DNA of 60,000 nt from Symsagittifera roscoffensis (GCF_963678635.1 NC_087062.1:76812349-76872348), one strand, 5' to 3'. Positions 45,901-57,418 are shown, counted from the first letter of the stretch. Notes: generated by a model from the sequence alone, not told the origin. Translations and numbers: made by a program.

Positions 45901-46282
45901 GCAATAAGTCTCTTTTTATTCCTAAGTCTTCAATTGAGGTAGATCGAATGAAAGTAGCTGCGTTCAAAATCTCCAACTTCTGCATACTACATGATGTTGA
46001 CTCGTGAGGTAAATTATAGATTGAGAGGTTATTTTTTGAATACATAATCAGATGAGGCTCCCTTTCAATTGAAAATGGGTGAACTACTAAAGATGATATA
46101 TCTTGTAAATCATTCACGGCTACTGGAATGAATACAAGCGGCAAAAGAGATGTTTGAATTTTTGGGAACCACGCGTAGATACTCAGCAGAAATGCTATGA
46201 AGGGGAATTTATACTTGTTGTACAAGTTGTAAATGAAACCTCCTGATTCATTTTTGTTCCGAGTTGACGCCTGTGACATCAT
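39985..46282 (-). CDS. NERD1-like FG-GAP repeat membrane protein (complete, three exons)
   Basis: Exons are 46282-45492, 45197-44978 and 40839-39985, phases 2 and 0, GT/AG throughout, giving 621 residues. A signal-anchor-like hydrophobic segment (about residues 26-39) is followed by a long lumenal or extracellular region. Near the C-terminus an FG-GAP calcium-binding loop (DFNSDGIDDIIV, from about 564) precedes a membrane helix (about 595-616) and a short tail. This order matches the plant NERD1/At3g51050 family: an early acidic loop, a DW...ED motif near the second exon (HDWHTFEDTHI), an ILAVNN...L block, an ILQWKSE block, and the FG-GAP repeat before the final helix. The plant protein is reported as an endomembrane protein; the animal role is unknown. 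FAM234-type proteins are the main alternative. The intron at 40840-44977 is long and repeat-filled. Family assignment is from memory of the overall pattern. Confidence 0.72.
40840..41870. other. FG-GAP gene intron 2, first part
   Basis: Contains a diverged R1 copy (40975-41240; hairpin-like CCAACAGACAATTGG, 'gtgattggaaatcaac'). Otherwise AT-rich with no exon. Confidence 0.45.
41880..42590 (+). repeat. Degenerate ~180-bp tandem repeat (CGCCATATCT family), longest array
   Basis: Four units, each with a (A)n-CGCCATATCT core (41895 diverged, 42218, 42379, 42549), a 'ggagtcatatttgag'-like stretch, a 'gtgtaccc..a.agca' block and a T/A-rich spacer. Lies in the intron of the FG-GAP gene. Confidence 0.65.
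42591..44977. repeat. FG-GAP gene intron 2, rest: R1, R2 and AAGCCGA repeats
   Basis: A good R1 copy at 43145-43610 (hairpin region CTATCAGACTGTTGG, 'ttgagaaaaatggaccaata', terminal 'aacaagagtattcattacg'). A GCGAAGC-related motif at 43784-43810 is followed by R2 text ('gatgccgggacgatagaatg'). AAGCCGA(C/T) units lie at 44111-44160 and 44453-44495. No exon seen. Confidence 0.6.
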
Positions 46283-46569
46283 TTTTAATTCTGTTCTTGA
46301 ATAAATATGGACTTTGAAATTTCGGTTAAGGTAACCTTCGCAATCAACGCATGGTTATCTAAAAGTAAATGCACTGACAGAAGCTGACAAAAAAAGCTGG
46401 ACAACCATAGTGGGTTTGATAAGACAAGTTCCATCGCTGTCCTCTTCTGCATAAAAATTACTTGTCAGTTGTTGTTATACATAGGGCAAAAAGCTTCCTT
46501 GTACGCACTACCTTTGCTGAAATTTATTCAACACACAAATATAAATTGAGAGTATTAAAACCACAAATT
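46283..46569. other. Short spacer between NUP43 and the FG-GAP gene
   Basis: Only about 290 bp separate the NUP43 stop (46570) from the FG-GAP start (46282), both on the minus strand. It must hold the NUP43 3' end and the FG-GAP promoter. No motif called. Confidence 0.4.
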
Positions 46570-48843
46570 TCAAAACGATATTCCAGAAAAAACAAACACA
46601 GATTGGTTTCTAACAGCACAAACCAAATTAGAATTCATAACTGATAAAGACAAAACTCCAAATACATTGTTTTCAGGCAGCAGCGAATCTACACAAATCT
46701 CATTGGTGGAACTGTTCCAAACATCGTGATTGGATGGCCCATTTCTTGCATTCTGATTGGTTGATGCCGAGCTCATATTCAGCTGACTTCTACTTAGAAA
46801 ATCAGTCGTAGATTTTGATTGAGAGGAACCCCATTGCCAAAGCTCTCCGTTTTCTGAAGCCGTGTACAGCAAAGCGCAATTTGAAGGGTGGAACTTTATG
46901 TCCCATAATGACCTTTCGTGACCTTCAAAATAAGACACGGGAGACGAAACATTGCGTAAGTCCCACATGTATACCTCGCCGTTTTCCATTCCACATGCAA
47001 CTACGTCTGGCTGGTCGGGTTTGACGTCCAGACAGGTAACTCCGGAGACCATATTTTTAGAAAAGTGTCGTGTTTTGTTGGCACTCTGTGGCGGCGCGAA
47101 CTTCAATGGCGTACTCTGTTCACGCAAATCAAATAAAACATTATGGCCGAGCAGATCTCCAGTCAGTATGCAATTAGCAGATGAAAATCGACAGCAAAAT
47201 GGCACAGACCCGCTGGGATTTTTCACTCTGAAACAAAAAATAGACTTCAACACAGAGGCGAAGCTGAGCTTCGCACTACTTGCGATACACTATGTAAGGG
47301 ATTAAAACAGCAAGATACTTAAGAACTATCAATGAGGACTTCTAATTTTTTGTGTTTAAATTTATTAAAATTTTTAATGAGTTCCAATTGGGGTTGAATT
47401 TGACTTCAAAATTTTAAATTTGGGGCCAAAGTCTTAACGATCTCATTAATAATATCAGAAATTTGTAGGAACCAAAGAATTAGGTAAATTAAAGCCAACA
47501 GCCAATTAGCTGAAAATCAACCAAAAATGTTCGGCAAAATCTTATTGGAAAATATATATGTACTGCCCAAAAAAATCAACGAAAGTCATATAGGTACTGA
47601 AATAAAGGTGGTATAGACAATTCGGAAACTAAACCGAGAGGTAAATCGAAAAGCGAACAAGCATCAGCAAAAAAGTAATATCGATTAGTTATAAGTATCA
47701 ATACAGCCAATCTATCCAAATGAATGAAGGTAGTTTTGAAAAAAAAACACGCCAAGACAACAGAATGCAAAATTAGCATCGGAACAAAACTTACAATGCG
47801 GTAAAAAAAAAGCAGAAAAAACCTCAGCAGTAGCCCTTCATCCCGAAAAAAATGTTAATAAAAAATTATGAGACCCCCTTCCCCTCAGAACACACATGCA
47901 CAAACTTTTCTGGGTCATCAAACGATGCAAAAAGGGACCATTAAGTCGACATAAACTAAGACTAAACCGACTAACTCGAACAAAAAAGTGAAAAAAAAAG
48001 ACCAAAAAGCCGACAAAACAAAAGCAGAAAAAGACCTTTGCCTTACCAGGCGTATTCGTTACCTTCAGGCTAAGTGTACAGGAGACAATAAGAACTTTTA
48101 ATTCGTTATAAACCAAGGTACCACCAGGAGTCGATGCGTCCTATGGACGAAGTTGTTTACGGGAAAAACATGTCTCGATTCATCTCAGTTTGAGAGCTTG
48201 AAATACAGGAGTGAAAAAGTGAATCAATCGAAACACTTGGCGAAAAAAAATCGTCCTCCAAAAACAATCATACCTAAATCGTCATTCATTTCTAAAGCGA
48301 AAATATTTATCAAATTTGATTTAAGAAATAAGGCCAGACCAACCTCTGAACTTTCGAGTAATCATCAGTTTGCATCAAGGCTATCGTGTTGTTATCTCCA
48401 AAAGAAACCAAACTAGTAAACTTTTGGTCAAACGTATTGCTAGAAGCCATATTTGCATGGACATTTTTCCAGATGTGAGTCATCACGCCTCTCGCTTCAC
48501 TGGTTTCTTCCAATAGTTTGTTCACAAAGAACACATCGCCTTGCGAGGTTGAACAAAATCCGAGCTGTGAGGTTGTCTCAGTTGTCAGCTTTGTAGGCTC
48601 GCCCGATATTTTGTACTCGTTTGAACTACGAGGTGACAAGGTTAAGGTTTTGCCAATTGCTTTACTACTTTCATTGTCCACGGAGCCCGCTGACGAAATC
48701 AAATTGTATATTTTGAGGTAATTTTGAGGCTCTAGAGTTGAAGCTGTGAAAACGGACGAATCACTCGCAAAAGAAACAAAGTGTACATTTTCACCCACAA
48801 ATAAAACACTCGGTTCCAATTCATAAGCCGAGAAATCATTCAT
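46570..48843 (-). CDS. NUP43: NUP43, WD40 subunit of the nuclear pore Y-complex (complete, two exons)
   Basis: Exon 1 is 48843-48344 (donor CAGAG|GTTGGT, phase 2) and exon 2 is 47227-46570 (acceptor TTTCAG). They join to 385 residues; human NUP43 has 380. An upstream TTG at 48858 is in frame, but ATG 48843 is the first real start. WD-repeat signatures include VVACGMENGEVYMWDLR and GHERSLWDIKFHPSNCALLY followed by ASENGELWQWG, closely matching the human pattern. The tail (STTDFLSRSQL, NEICVDSLLP, NSNLVCAV) matches the human C-terminus region by region. NUP43 is a peripheral beta-propeller of the NUP107-160 Y-complex, needed for pore scaffolding and found at kinetochores in mitosis. The N-terminal blades are diverged. 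The intron (48343-47228) holds R2-type and tRNA-derived repeats. Confidence 0.94.
47228..48343. repeat. NUP43 intron with R2 hairpin and SINE remnants
   Basis: The clearest GCGAAGC hairpin (ACAGAGGCGAAGCTGAGCTT followed by CGC) starts at 47252, only 25 bp from the exon 2 acceptor. R2 text follows ('cacgccaagacaacagaatg', 'attagcatcgga'). AAGCCGACAAAACAAAAGCAG is at 48007 and a tRNA-like segment at 48030-48088. Confidence 0.6.
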
Positions 48844-49617
48844 TTCTGAAGATACCAAATTTACATGCTAGATATATATATATATTCAACGACAGTATAA
48901 TTGGTTTAAATCACAACCGAACGCTTAAAAAATCAATAAGCTGAGAAACTTAAGTGATAACTAAAATAGCCCGAAAACCTAACGAGACCATTCGGCAACT
49001 CAAGTCGAAAAGACTAAGAGACATGAGAAAAAAGAGTACACGACTAGTTCATTGCAACTACTCAAATTTCAATTACCTATATTTTCCCTCTACTGAAGAA
49101 CATAGCCAACTGACAGTTGGAAAAGAGTAATGAAAGCAAAATAACTGAAAAAAAAAACTTCATCCTTTGAATTTCGAAGAAAAAATAAATAGCCTTCAAG
49201 TTCTTTGAATTTTTAGAACAATTCATCGTGGACACTTTTTTATTAAAACTAACCCAATTTGAGAAAACTGGATCAATAGGTAAGACTTTATTTCGCTGGG
49301 AAATCTGATAATTAATTTCAATTTTCGAAATTAGAAGTCGATCACCTTTTTCGTGATCTTCACAATTTCGCTGTTCGATAGTGGAGTTTGCCTTCCTTTT
49401 AACAAAAAAAATGCACTGAACTTAAAAAGAAATCACCAATCAAAGCGCGAAAAATCAAAATTGAGCTTGATTAAATTTTAAGACTTCCTGAAAAAAATCA
49501 GCAAGACCTATATAAGAGTACTCACTACGTTCATTACTCTTAAAAACTATGGATATGTCTACTTGATTTCGGAGTTTGAGTCATTCCTTGACATCAAGAT
49601 GGGTGCCAAAATGTTTA
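48844..49617 (+). repeat. Spacer between TTC39 and NUP43 with a full R1 copy
   Basis: R1 at about 49095-49550 is one of the best copies. It has the perfect hairpin CCAACTGACAGTTGG (49107-49121), 'ttgagaaaactggatcaata' and 'gaaattagaagtcgatcacc', and ends 'acctatataagagtactcac' with an inverted AAGAGTA...TACTCTT pair. A (TA)n run is at 48869-48885. The NUP43 promoter should be at the left side. Confidence 0.65.
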
Positions 49618-51448
49618 TCAGATGCAAGGTATGGATTCTTCACTCCACGCTTCACAATCCATTTCCAAAGGAGTATCAATCAGCCCTGCTAAATTTCTGA
49701 CGAAAAAGTGCACGCGGCCTGCATACACAGACGTAGATTGCAAAAATTCCACAGACTTTTTAAACTCACCCAGTTTTAATCGCATCACAGCTTTGAGTTC
49801 ACTTTCATTCATCCATTCTGTCCCGATTTTAAGATAATTTCTGGCCCGATGTTTCAAATCCCGTTTCCAATGCTTCTCAGTTAAAAGAACGATTACACTT
49901 ATTCTGAGTAGCAAAAATAAAGATAAAATTTGAATGTCACAATCTTCAAATTGTGAATTATCACAGAAAAACAGCAACCATCTAAAACAATTTTCAAGTA
50001 CTATATTTGATCTGATGTCTTCTAATTTAAAATGTCCTCTTTTACTCGGCAAAATAAAGGCACATACCAACACGACAGCGAGCTTTCGGTGAAAGAAAAT
50101 CTCGCTGTTAAGATGTTTCTCCAAATCGTCATCTGATAAACTTTGCTTTTTATATATCACAACTTTTTCGAGATAACAGAAAAAGTCTTCTTGATATATT
50201 GATCGCAACTCGTCGTGCCAAAACATGGCTTCAATTAAATATACAACGGAACTTTCGGCGCCTAAATTTGTCAACATTTTCGCACGTTTCATTGCCAGTC
50301 GATCGACGGCTATAGACTTTATTTGCGATTCACAAACATTGAACTTCTTAATATTGAGAAACTTCCCCAGCAGAAGTTTGTATTCATGCCGTTTTCTTTC
50401 TTCACTAGCTCCACTTTCATGGCACATTTGGAGTCTGAATAAGACATAGAGGTAGATGAAATAGGCTCGAGACCATTGAGTCGCGCAGGCCAATTGTCCC
50501 GCACACATCGCAGCCGATTGCCAATTCAAAACTGTAGCATGGTACCACATTGATTCATAGATAAAAATCATTCTCACTTGTAACAAACTAGGATAGCGGT
50601 CAAAATTAAACATAAGGCATTGATATTGGCTGGGATCTTGCAGCAAATACTGCTGTCTAAAACGGTAAAACTCATACAAGAAACTAGTTTGTCCCAGTTC
50701 CTCGGCCAAAGATTTTAGAGCCAAACGACAACTACCTTTATCGAACTCTGAGACAGGTCCAACAAATTGTAAAAACGTCAAATTATAAGCTAGGATGCAA
50801 TTAGTTGCGAGCACACTTCTCATCGCTGGAAGACTTTGAGCTTGTCTTAACAGTTCGATTCCCTCCGTCTTGTCAGCATCTATTTTATGCATTATACTCA
50901 ACAACGAAAGCACTTTGGCAGGCAATACGGCTGAAAAAAGTTTCATAGCCCCCATGACAACGTAAACTCCAGATTTCAATTCGCAAAACAATCTATCGTC
51001 CAACAAATTGGAATGAGATTGAACACAGTCCGTCACGATGGTCTCGGACACGATTTTCATCAATTTCTCGAAAGATTTATGAGCGCTCATGAAACTCAGC
51101 CCAGCGCGGGCGAGCCGGGCAAAATGTGTAATTAACAGAGATACTCCAGCTGAAAAACTCAGAGAGTTCGGTTCCAGAAGAGTGTACATACACTCAGCGC
51201 CGTAAAAGTGTGCAACCGTCGGCGTCTTTTTTCGAAGCAATGGGTATACCGGAAATATTTCGCGCATTAGTTCGCTGCTCTCAATTTCTACTTGGTCCTG
51301 CCGCTTGTGTAGAAGAATAACTGATTTGAGAATTGAGAGAAGTCCAATTAGGAAATCGCACTCGGCACACACCATTTGAGCATGCAGTTCAATCAGACTG
51401 TAGCGGCAGCTCCACGAAAACGGGTTCTTCCACCATCCAGCTGTTGAC
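49618..51448 (-). CDS. TTC39-family TPR protein, large 3' exon (N-terminus not found)
   Basis: One 1,831-nt exon begins after acceptor TTACTTTGCAG at 51448 and runs to the stop at 49618, giving 609 residues (phase 2 entry). It aligns by eye with TTC39A/B/C. An ELHAQMVCAECDFL stretch (about residue 20) matches the conserved E(M/L)HAE.CYAEC of the family. FCELKSGVYVVMGAMKLF (about 155-172) matches the GVKLGVGAFNL block, and VLPAKVLSLLS matches LLPARIL. SLPAMRSVLATNCILAY, a FDRYPSLLQVRMIFIYESMW stretch and ATQWSRAYFIYLYVL follow as helical repeats. Family proteins (Iml2/TTC39) are helical TPR-like adaptors; TTC39B has been tied to LXR turnover and lipid control. At least one upstream exon is missing. 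It lies beyond the transposon-rich region or outside the window. Confidence 0.87.
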
Positions 51449-51849
51449 CTGCAAAGTAACACACTTCGCGCTATATGTATACAACTAACAGTCCCTTCAA
51501 CATGATGCGCGCTGCAATTTAAACTTCCTGCTTATATGTAGCTTATTATAAGGTTGATGGACTTCATAGTCGACGGTGACTTTAAATCTCCATGTGATGA
51601 AGCTCACACAATCGGACTATTCTGGCCAAATCCCAAAAAATTTAACTGCAGCCGATATCATAAAGCAGTCAAAACCGTAATTTAGACAAAACCGTAATTT
51701 ATAAACCAGTCAAAACCAGAACCTGGAAACAGTCCTAAACTAAGATTAAATCAGACAGAGGCCGGATAAGAGGTTTCGCAATTTTTCATAACCTTTCTTA
51801 ATAGTGTCTTTTCAAATATTGATATGACAATATTGATAAAACCATCATT
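51449..51849. other. TTC39 upstream intron or flank
   Basis: No phase-compatible upstream exon found. A short direct repeat ('aaaaccgtaatttagac' / 'aaaaccgtaatttataa') occurs near 51675-51705. Confidence 0.4.
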
Positions 51850-52860
51850 ATTAAATTTGCCGGGAAATTATCGAGTCTGGATCTCAAATGTCGTATGTGT
51901 CATGAGGTCTCCAATCGCACACAGTCTGTATATTCTTAGAACCGGACAAGATTCACGCAAAAACTAGAACAATGCAATGAATATGCAAAAAACTGCAATA
52001 AAATATCCACTGATGGAAAACTGAACTTGCCTGGTCTTGACGTGAACTCAACAGGGCTTCACAACCTTGAAAAATTACTTGTGCAAGTCACCCAAGAATT
52101 GAAAGAAATCAAAAAGCAAGCACCAATGAACAAGCACCAACTGATCTTACTGTAAAAAAACTATTCAAGCATTTTACAGAAACAGATATCACGTCAAAGG
52201 TTAAATAGTTCTTGTTCGATCACCTCGACAACACCAGTAAACAAGAAACGATTCAAGCAAACTAGGACAGACATCCAAATAAAAGAAATTTGACAAACCA
52301 GCGCCTATCATTGCTGTTGTAAGGCAAACGCAAAATTATATCAAATCTATTCCCGAAGAACTTATTGACACTGCACCCAGAAGACATAATTATCTCAGAA
52401 TGGTTCACTCAGAAACAACGACGGACGATATTACAGAGCATTGCAATAATATGGGCACAAATTTACTTCACATTAAAAAAAGTATCCAAATCAGAACCTC
52501 ACTACGTTTTCAAAGAAGATGATATAAATATCGATGAGTGCTGCCAGTTGAGCAGAATGCATGATAATGGAAAGATATCGGCTAAACACCGCTGCATGCG
52601 ATTGCCTAAAATCACTGTCACAAAATCATTAAACGGATCGATCGATATTTTGAACATAGGACTTGCGAACGGTTGTTTAATTCGGAATAAAACAAATCAA
52701 ATTAGTAGCCTATAGCTCTTTTAGGACCTCATATTCTGGTCATTGCAGAAACATGGATTGATTCTAACCCCTCAGAAGATTACATCCTAAATCAATGTAA
52801 CTAGCGATCCAGTGCAGAAATTTCTGCATTCTGAATGACTATCTAAATTTAAGCAAGAAA
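51850..52860 (+). mobile_element. LINE fragment 1: ORF1-like piece and start of endonuclease
   Basis: 51870-52130 holds a decayed ORF1-like segment (SLDLKCRMCHEVSN, a CxxC knuckle, then an amphipathic LEKLLVQVTQELKEIKKQ stretch). At 52640-52790 the frames read NIGLANGCLIRNKT and PHILVIAETWIDSNP, the N-terminal signature of an APE-type LINE endonuclease (the 'AETW' block). Stops and frameshifts interrupt both. It is non-functional. Confidence 0.65.
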
Positions 52861-55279
52861 AACACCTGAATTCATCAAGTTGATCAGTCAAAATGATTTG
52901 AGATTTCAAATCACAACTGCTTTATGATCAAGAAGCTCAAGGCAAAATTTATGCAGAGCTCAAAATATTGATCAGTGTGTTAAATTCGTCTTTACAGAAA
53001 CTTTATAAAAGATAATAAAACAAAGCTCCATAAAATACAATCTTTCTCAAAAAGTTACATTTATATCTCCGAAATTCCACAAATCAGTTGTTCAAGCAGT
53101 ACAGGCTTAAAAATTTAATAGAGTGAATTAGACACTAGGCATACCCAAGAAAACAGCAACAAAAGAAAAAGATAATTAATCAAAAATCGGTTGTTTCGTT
53201 TTCGAAAAAATCAAAACAAAATTTTCAACGAAATGAAAAATTACCGGACATCGTTTCTATAAATTAAGGGAATGACATAGAGAAAAGGCAGGTTCAGCGT
53301 TACAGATATGATCAGAAAAAAAGCAATGAGAGCTCGAACATAACCTTAACTTTTTCCAAATGCTTTTCTTAAAAAGATCAGACAAAAGATTTTTCTAAAT
53401 TGCTGATAGAGTAAAAAAACATATTGTTTTTCAAAGCTTGAATCATGATACAATATTAAAGCGCATTAAAAAACTAGAGGATCAGACCGAATCATGTACG
53501 GGGTATCGTGCTTTAAAAATTAATAAACCTCAGAAACTCAAAACAAAACAAAAAAAACAAAAGCATATGAGTGAGATGATCAAAACTAAAACTAACCGCT
53601 TGTTTTTTTTTACAATTCAAATGATGATTTAAAAACCCAGCTTAAAAACCCAGCCAACTCCAAAATTCAGAAGACCAAATTAAAAAATTTTACCAAACAA
53701 CACTCGATTGAAAGTCAAATGAGAAAAAAAACCAATGGCTCAGCTGAACCAAACAATGAAATACAAAAGTAACAATTGGCTGCAAACCATGTATCGTGAA
53801 AACCATGAAAAAAACAAAATCCCTGCACAGCTTTCTCTAAAATCAGTAAAAACATCATTGAAAAAAAATAAAAGGAAAACTTTATTTAAATTACATGATA
53901 TCAAAAAATTTCACGGAATAACTGTTCGTTGCTTCACAAAAAAACAACAAATTATTGAGTTTTTCTTTTGTGAAAATGGATTACTGGGATTACTGGGTGC
54001 GACGCTTTTTTGTACAAAAAAAATTCCGAGGTGTTTCTTTCAAAAAAAACTCAAAAGGGAATAAATCACTGCAGAGCTTTCGTGAAAAACCTGAAGAAAC
54101 ACAAAACTGAAATTAATCAAGAAATCAGTCCAATACATTAGAAAAGAATAGAACGAAAGTAACCAGTTACTGTTTTTATTCAAATTACATAAATAAAAAG
54201 AACAAATCACTGCATAGCACTTTGGTTCGATAAAAAAACAAATAAGGGGAAAACAATTTAATTTAAAAAATAGCAAACATCTGGGAACTCTTTTTGAAAA
54301 ACCTAATAAACAAATCAGTGCTAAGCTTTTTTTACCAACATAAAAACCATTTTTCACCAACATAAAAACTATCAACAAATTGATTGGGTAACGTTTTTTT
54401 CTCACTCCTAAATCATTCAAAATGGGACAAAATGAGTAACTGATTTAGGAAAAATAGATTTTTGAAAGAAAAAGTAAATGAATTGAAAACAAAAACTAAA
54501 TTCTTACAAATCAGTTAAAATGCTTTTAAGAGAAGGCTGCTAATGACAACCCTGACATTTCGTGGTCCTGCGCTATCATCCAAACTTATTTGAAACGGTA
54601 AAATTGACCTGCCAAAACTGTTTGCCGAAATAAACTTGACCCGAAAACTCGCTAGTCGTAGCGCCTCATAGCTAGTTCATTCAACTTTCTTGAACTTGTT
54701 CAATTTACGGTTACTGCTTTTACTAACTGTGCCATGTCCCTATAGCCTCCACAACAGCCGCAGAGCAGTGGACACCTAGCTGAGCCCATGCGGCAGTAAC
54801 CAATAAACAAATTCAAGAGGGGATTCAGCTTCCAAAACGAAAACTGAAGCCCAAAACCAAGAGTAGTATTAGTAGAAAGTAGAATATGAAATGGAGCAGA
54901 GTACCAAAAAAGCATCACGACGCATCAAAATAGATGTTCAAAATAACCCTGATTTAAGTTTTAAAAAATGATATAAAAAAGTGACATAAAACATCCTGGC
55001 AAAGCATCATTTACAAACATGCATATTTAAATAAAAACAATGCGATTACACACAAAGCCGATGCTTGATGAAAATCCGCAGGCTAGTAGTAACGTTTAAA
55101 CCTATTTGCACAGCATAGCTTGAAAATATAGAGTGTAGCTAAATCATGTAGAGATAGCGTAACATGCTTAAGCATGTCAACATAGGGCTGGAAATGTCCC
55201 GCTCATTAAATAATAGACATATAGATGAAAACCCAAAATTCAGCTTCATCTTTGTCCCAAGAACCCATGTGCATGGAGC
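52861..55279. other. AT-rich non-coding sequence between LINE pieces
   Basis: No LINE similarity and no well-supported gene. A minus-strand frame ending at 54700 has a GPCR-TM7-like string but lacks supporting exons (see findings). Confidence 0.4.
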
Positions 55280-57400
55280 CGGTGCTGCAGTAAACTACGA
55301 CTAGAGTCTAAAGCATTCTTTGGTCGAAAAATTTTGCTCGCCAGACTGAATTCTTCTCAGCTACATTCAACACTACGAATTATTTCTGTTGCATAATTAT
55401 AGTAATTCGTGGTCCTCCTACTGCATCTCTCTCGCATTTTATGCCTTATGGAAGTGAGTTTCTTCTTAGCTTAGCACCAGAACATGACCAGGTTATTGTA
55501 ATGAAGGATCTAAGCAGTCATTTAAATGAAAACTATCACAATCGTGCATTTGAAAAAAATGCATTTCCCGAAACATATGATCTCACGTGTCATGTGACTG
55601 AAGCCACTCACAAGCCTGAAAACCTGCTTGATCAAGTTATTACGCCTCGACAAGTCTGGATCTCAAATGTCGAGTGTGTCATAAGGTCTCAAACTGCACA
55701 CAGCTTGTATAATCTTAGGACCGGACTCGATTCATGCAAAAACAGGAACACTGCGATGGATATGCGAAAATAACAATGAAATTTACACTAATGGAAAATT
55801 AAAATCGGCTGTTTTGACAAGAATTCAACGCGGCTTCACATTCTTGAAAAATTACTTGTTGTGCAAGTCGCCAAAGAATTGAAAGAAACCGAAAAGAAAG
55901 TACAATTGAACAGAAACTGCAATAACGCACCAGTATTCACTATCAACTGATCTTACAAAAAGAAGGTTCCGAATATCAAGACCAAAGTGATGACAGAGAA
56001 CAATACTTTTTCAAGATAAAACATCAAGTTTCTATAGAAGCAAACTGGATAACTTGAATCTTCCATCCATTCGAGATAAGCACTGAGCAATCCATTAAAT
56101 TCTTGGAATTAACCAATCAGAAGTTTTAATGACAGAAACTGCGAATTCGACACGTTTTTACCCTTTGTTTTCAATGAATTTTTTATTAAATCAACCAAAT
56201 AAGGAAAACTTAATTGCGATACGACAATCCGTGAATTTGAAAGTGTTAATCCGTGATAAGCAAAATAAGGAAAATCCGTGATAAGCACAATATCAAATGG
56301 TACTTCTGACTGTGACACTCTACCTTTCAACTTGGATAATTTAAAAAATTGAAAGTTTGTGAGACTCCTGTTTCAGATATATTTGCGGCGGAAATTTTCG
56401 ATCATGTCTCAAAGTATCAGTTGTAAAGCCTTAAAATACAACATTCCTCAGACCCCAAAGTATTGAATATCTACCGGTCAATATCAAATCCTATGTTTCT
56501 TGCCGAAGTAATGGATCGTCTAGTTCATTCACAATTTTCCAGCATCATCGAAGAAAACAGCCTTTTGCATAAAAGTCAATCTGCCTACCGAGAACTCTAT
56601 TCATGTGAACAGCCGTTTTGAAACTCTATTTCTCATTTCAAATGCTCGGGTTCCAATTGTAGTCCACTTAGAGTTGGAAAACCATTTGAAGATAATGGGA
56701 GACTGGTTCTCAAATGCAGGCCTTAAGCTAAATGAGGGAAAAACTGAAGTCCTTGGAATAAAGTTGAACAAGAATATTCTCGGAGTTTCACGACAAACTG
56801 ATCGCTCCAAAAAAAGTCTCTGCAGTCAAAATGTTCTTGATGTTTCGTTGACTTTTTACCAACATACAGCTGCCGTTACATCCATGTCTTACTTCAATAA
56901 GAGAAAACTCCAGCAAGTTAAACGTTTCTTGTCCCAAGAGAATCGTATCATGCTTGTTCGTCAGTTAATTCTCAGCTGACTAGGTTATTGCAATTCGCTG
57001 CTTGGTGGAATGTCGGTAAGCGAGTTAGCGCCACTCCACAAAATACAGAGTTTTACAGCTCGCTACATATTCAACCTTCCTCGTTTCTGCAGTACCAGTC
57101 TTCACCTCCATGATCCTCATTGGCTACCCGCTTATAAAAGAATTGAATTCAAAACACTAGTATTTATACACAAGTGTGCACGCAACCCGAACATTATTCC
57201 TCAGTATCTAAATGAATTTACATTTTCGACCATAGGACTTGGAAAATCAAACTTTCGCCTCAAAGTACCAAAAAATAACACGAAACAGAGCTCAATTGAA
57301 GGAAACAGTTGAAGGAAAATTCTGAAAACAGTTTTATTCAAACTATATTATTACCCCTAATATTGATGAGTTCCGAAACAAGTGGATAACGAAACCTAAA
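55280..57400 (+). mobile_element. LINE fragment 2 (L2/CR1-like): rearranged endonuclease, ORF1 piece and RT
   Basis: 55400-55650 gives the C-terminal endonuclease (GPPTASLSHFMPYGSEF, then HVTEATHKPENLLDQVI). At about 55650 it jumps to an ORF1-like piece (SLDLKCRVCHKVSN) homologous to 51870. Reverse transcriptase begins near 56440 (DPKVLNIYRSISNPMFLAEV, SQSAYRELYS), then passes directly at about 56600 into the thumb region (MGDWFSNAGLKLNEGKTEVL). The catalytic palm with its YxDD motif is therefore deleted. The 3' part (YCNSLLGGMS, HWLPAYKRIEFKTLVFIHK) is diagnostic of the L2/CR1 group. A stop at about 56978 and frameshifts make it dead. Confidence 0.85.
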
Positions 57401-57418
57401 GATGATGATCCTTAGTTT

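Noticed and set aside
45591-46007. 138-residue plus-strand frame
   Set aside because: Antisense shadow of the FG-GAP protein's first exon.
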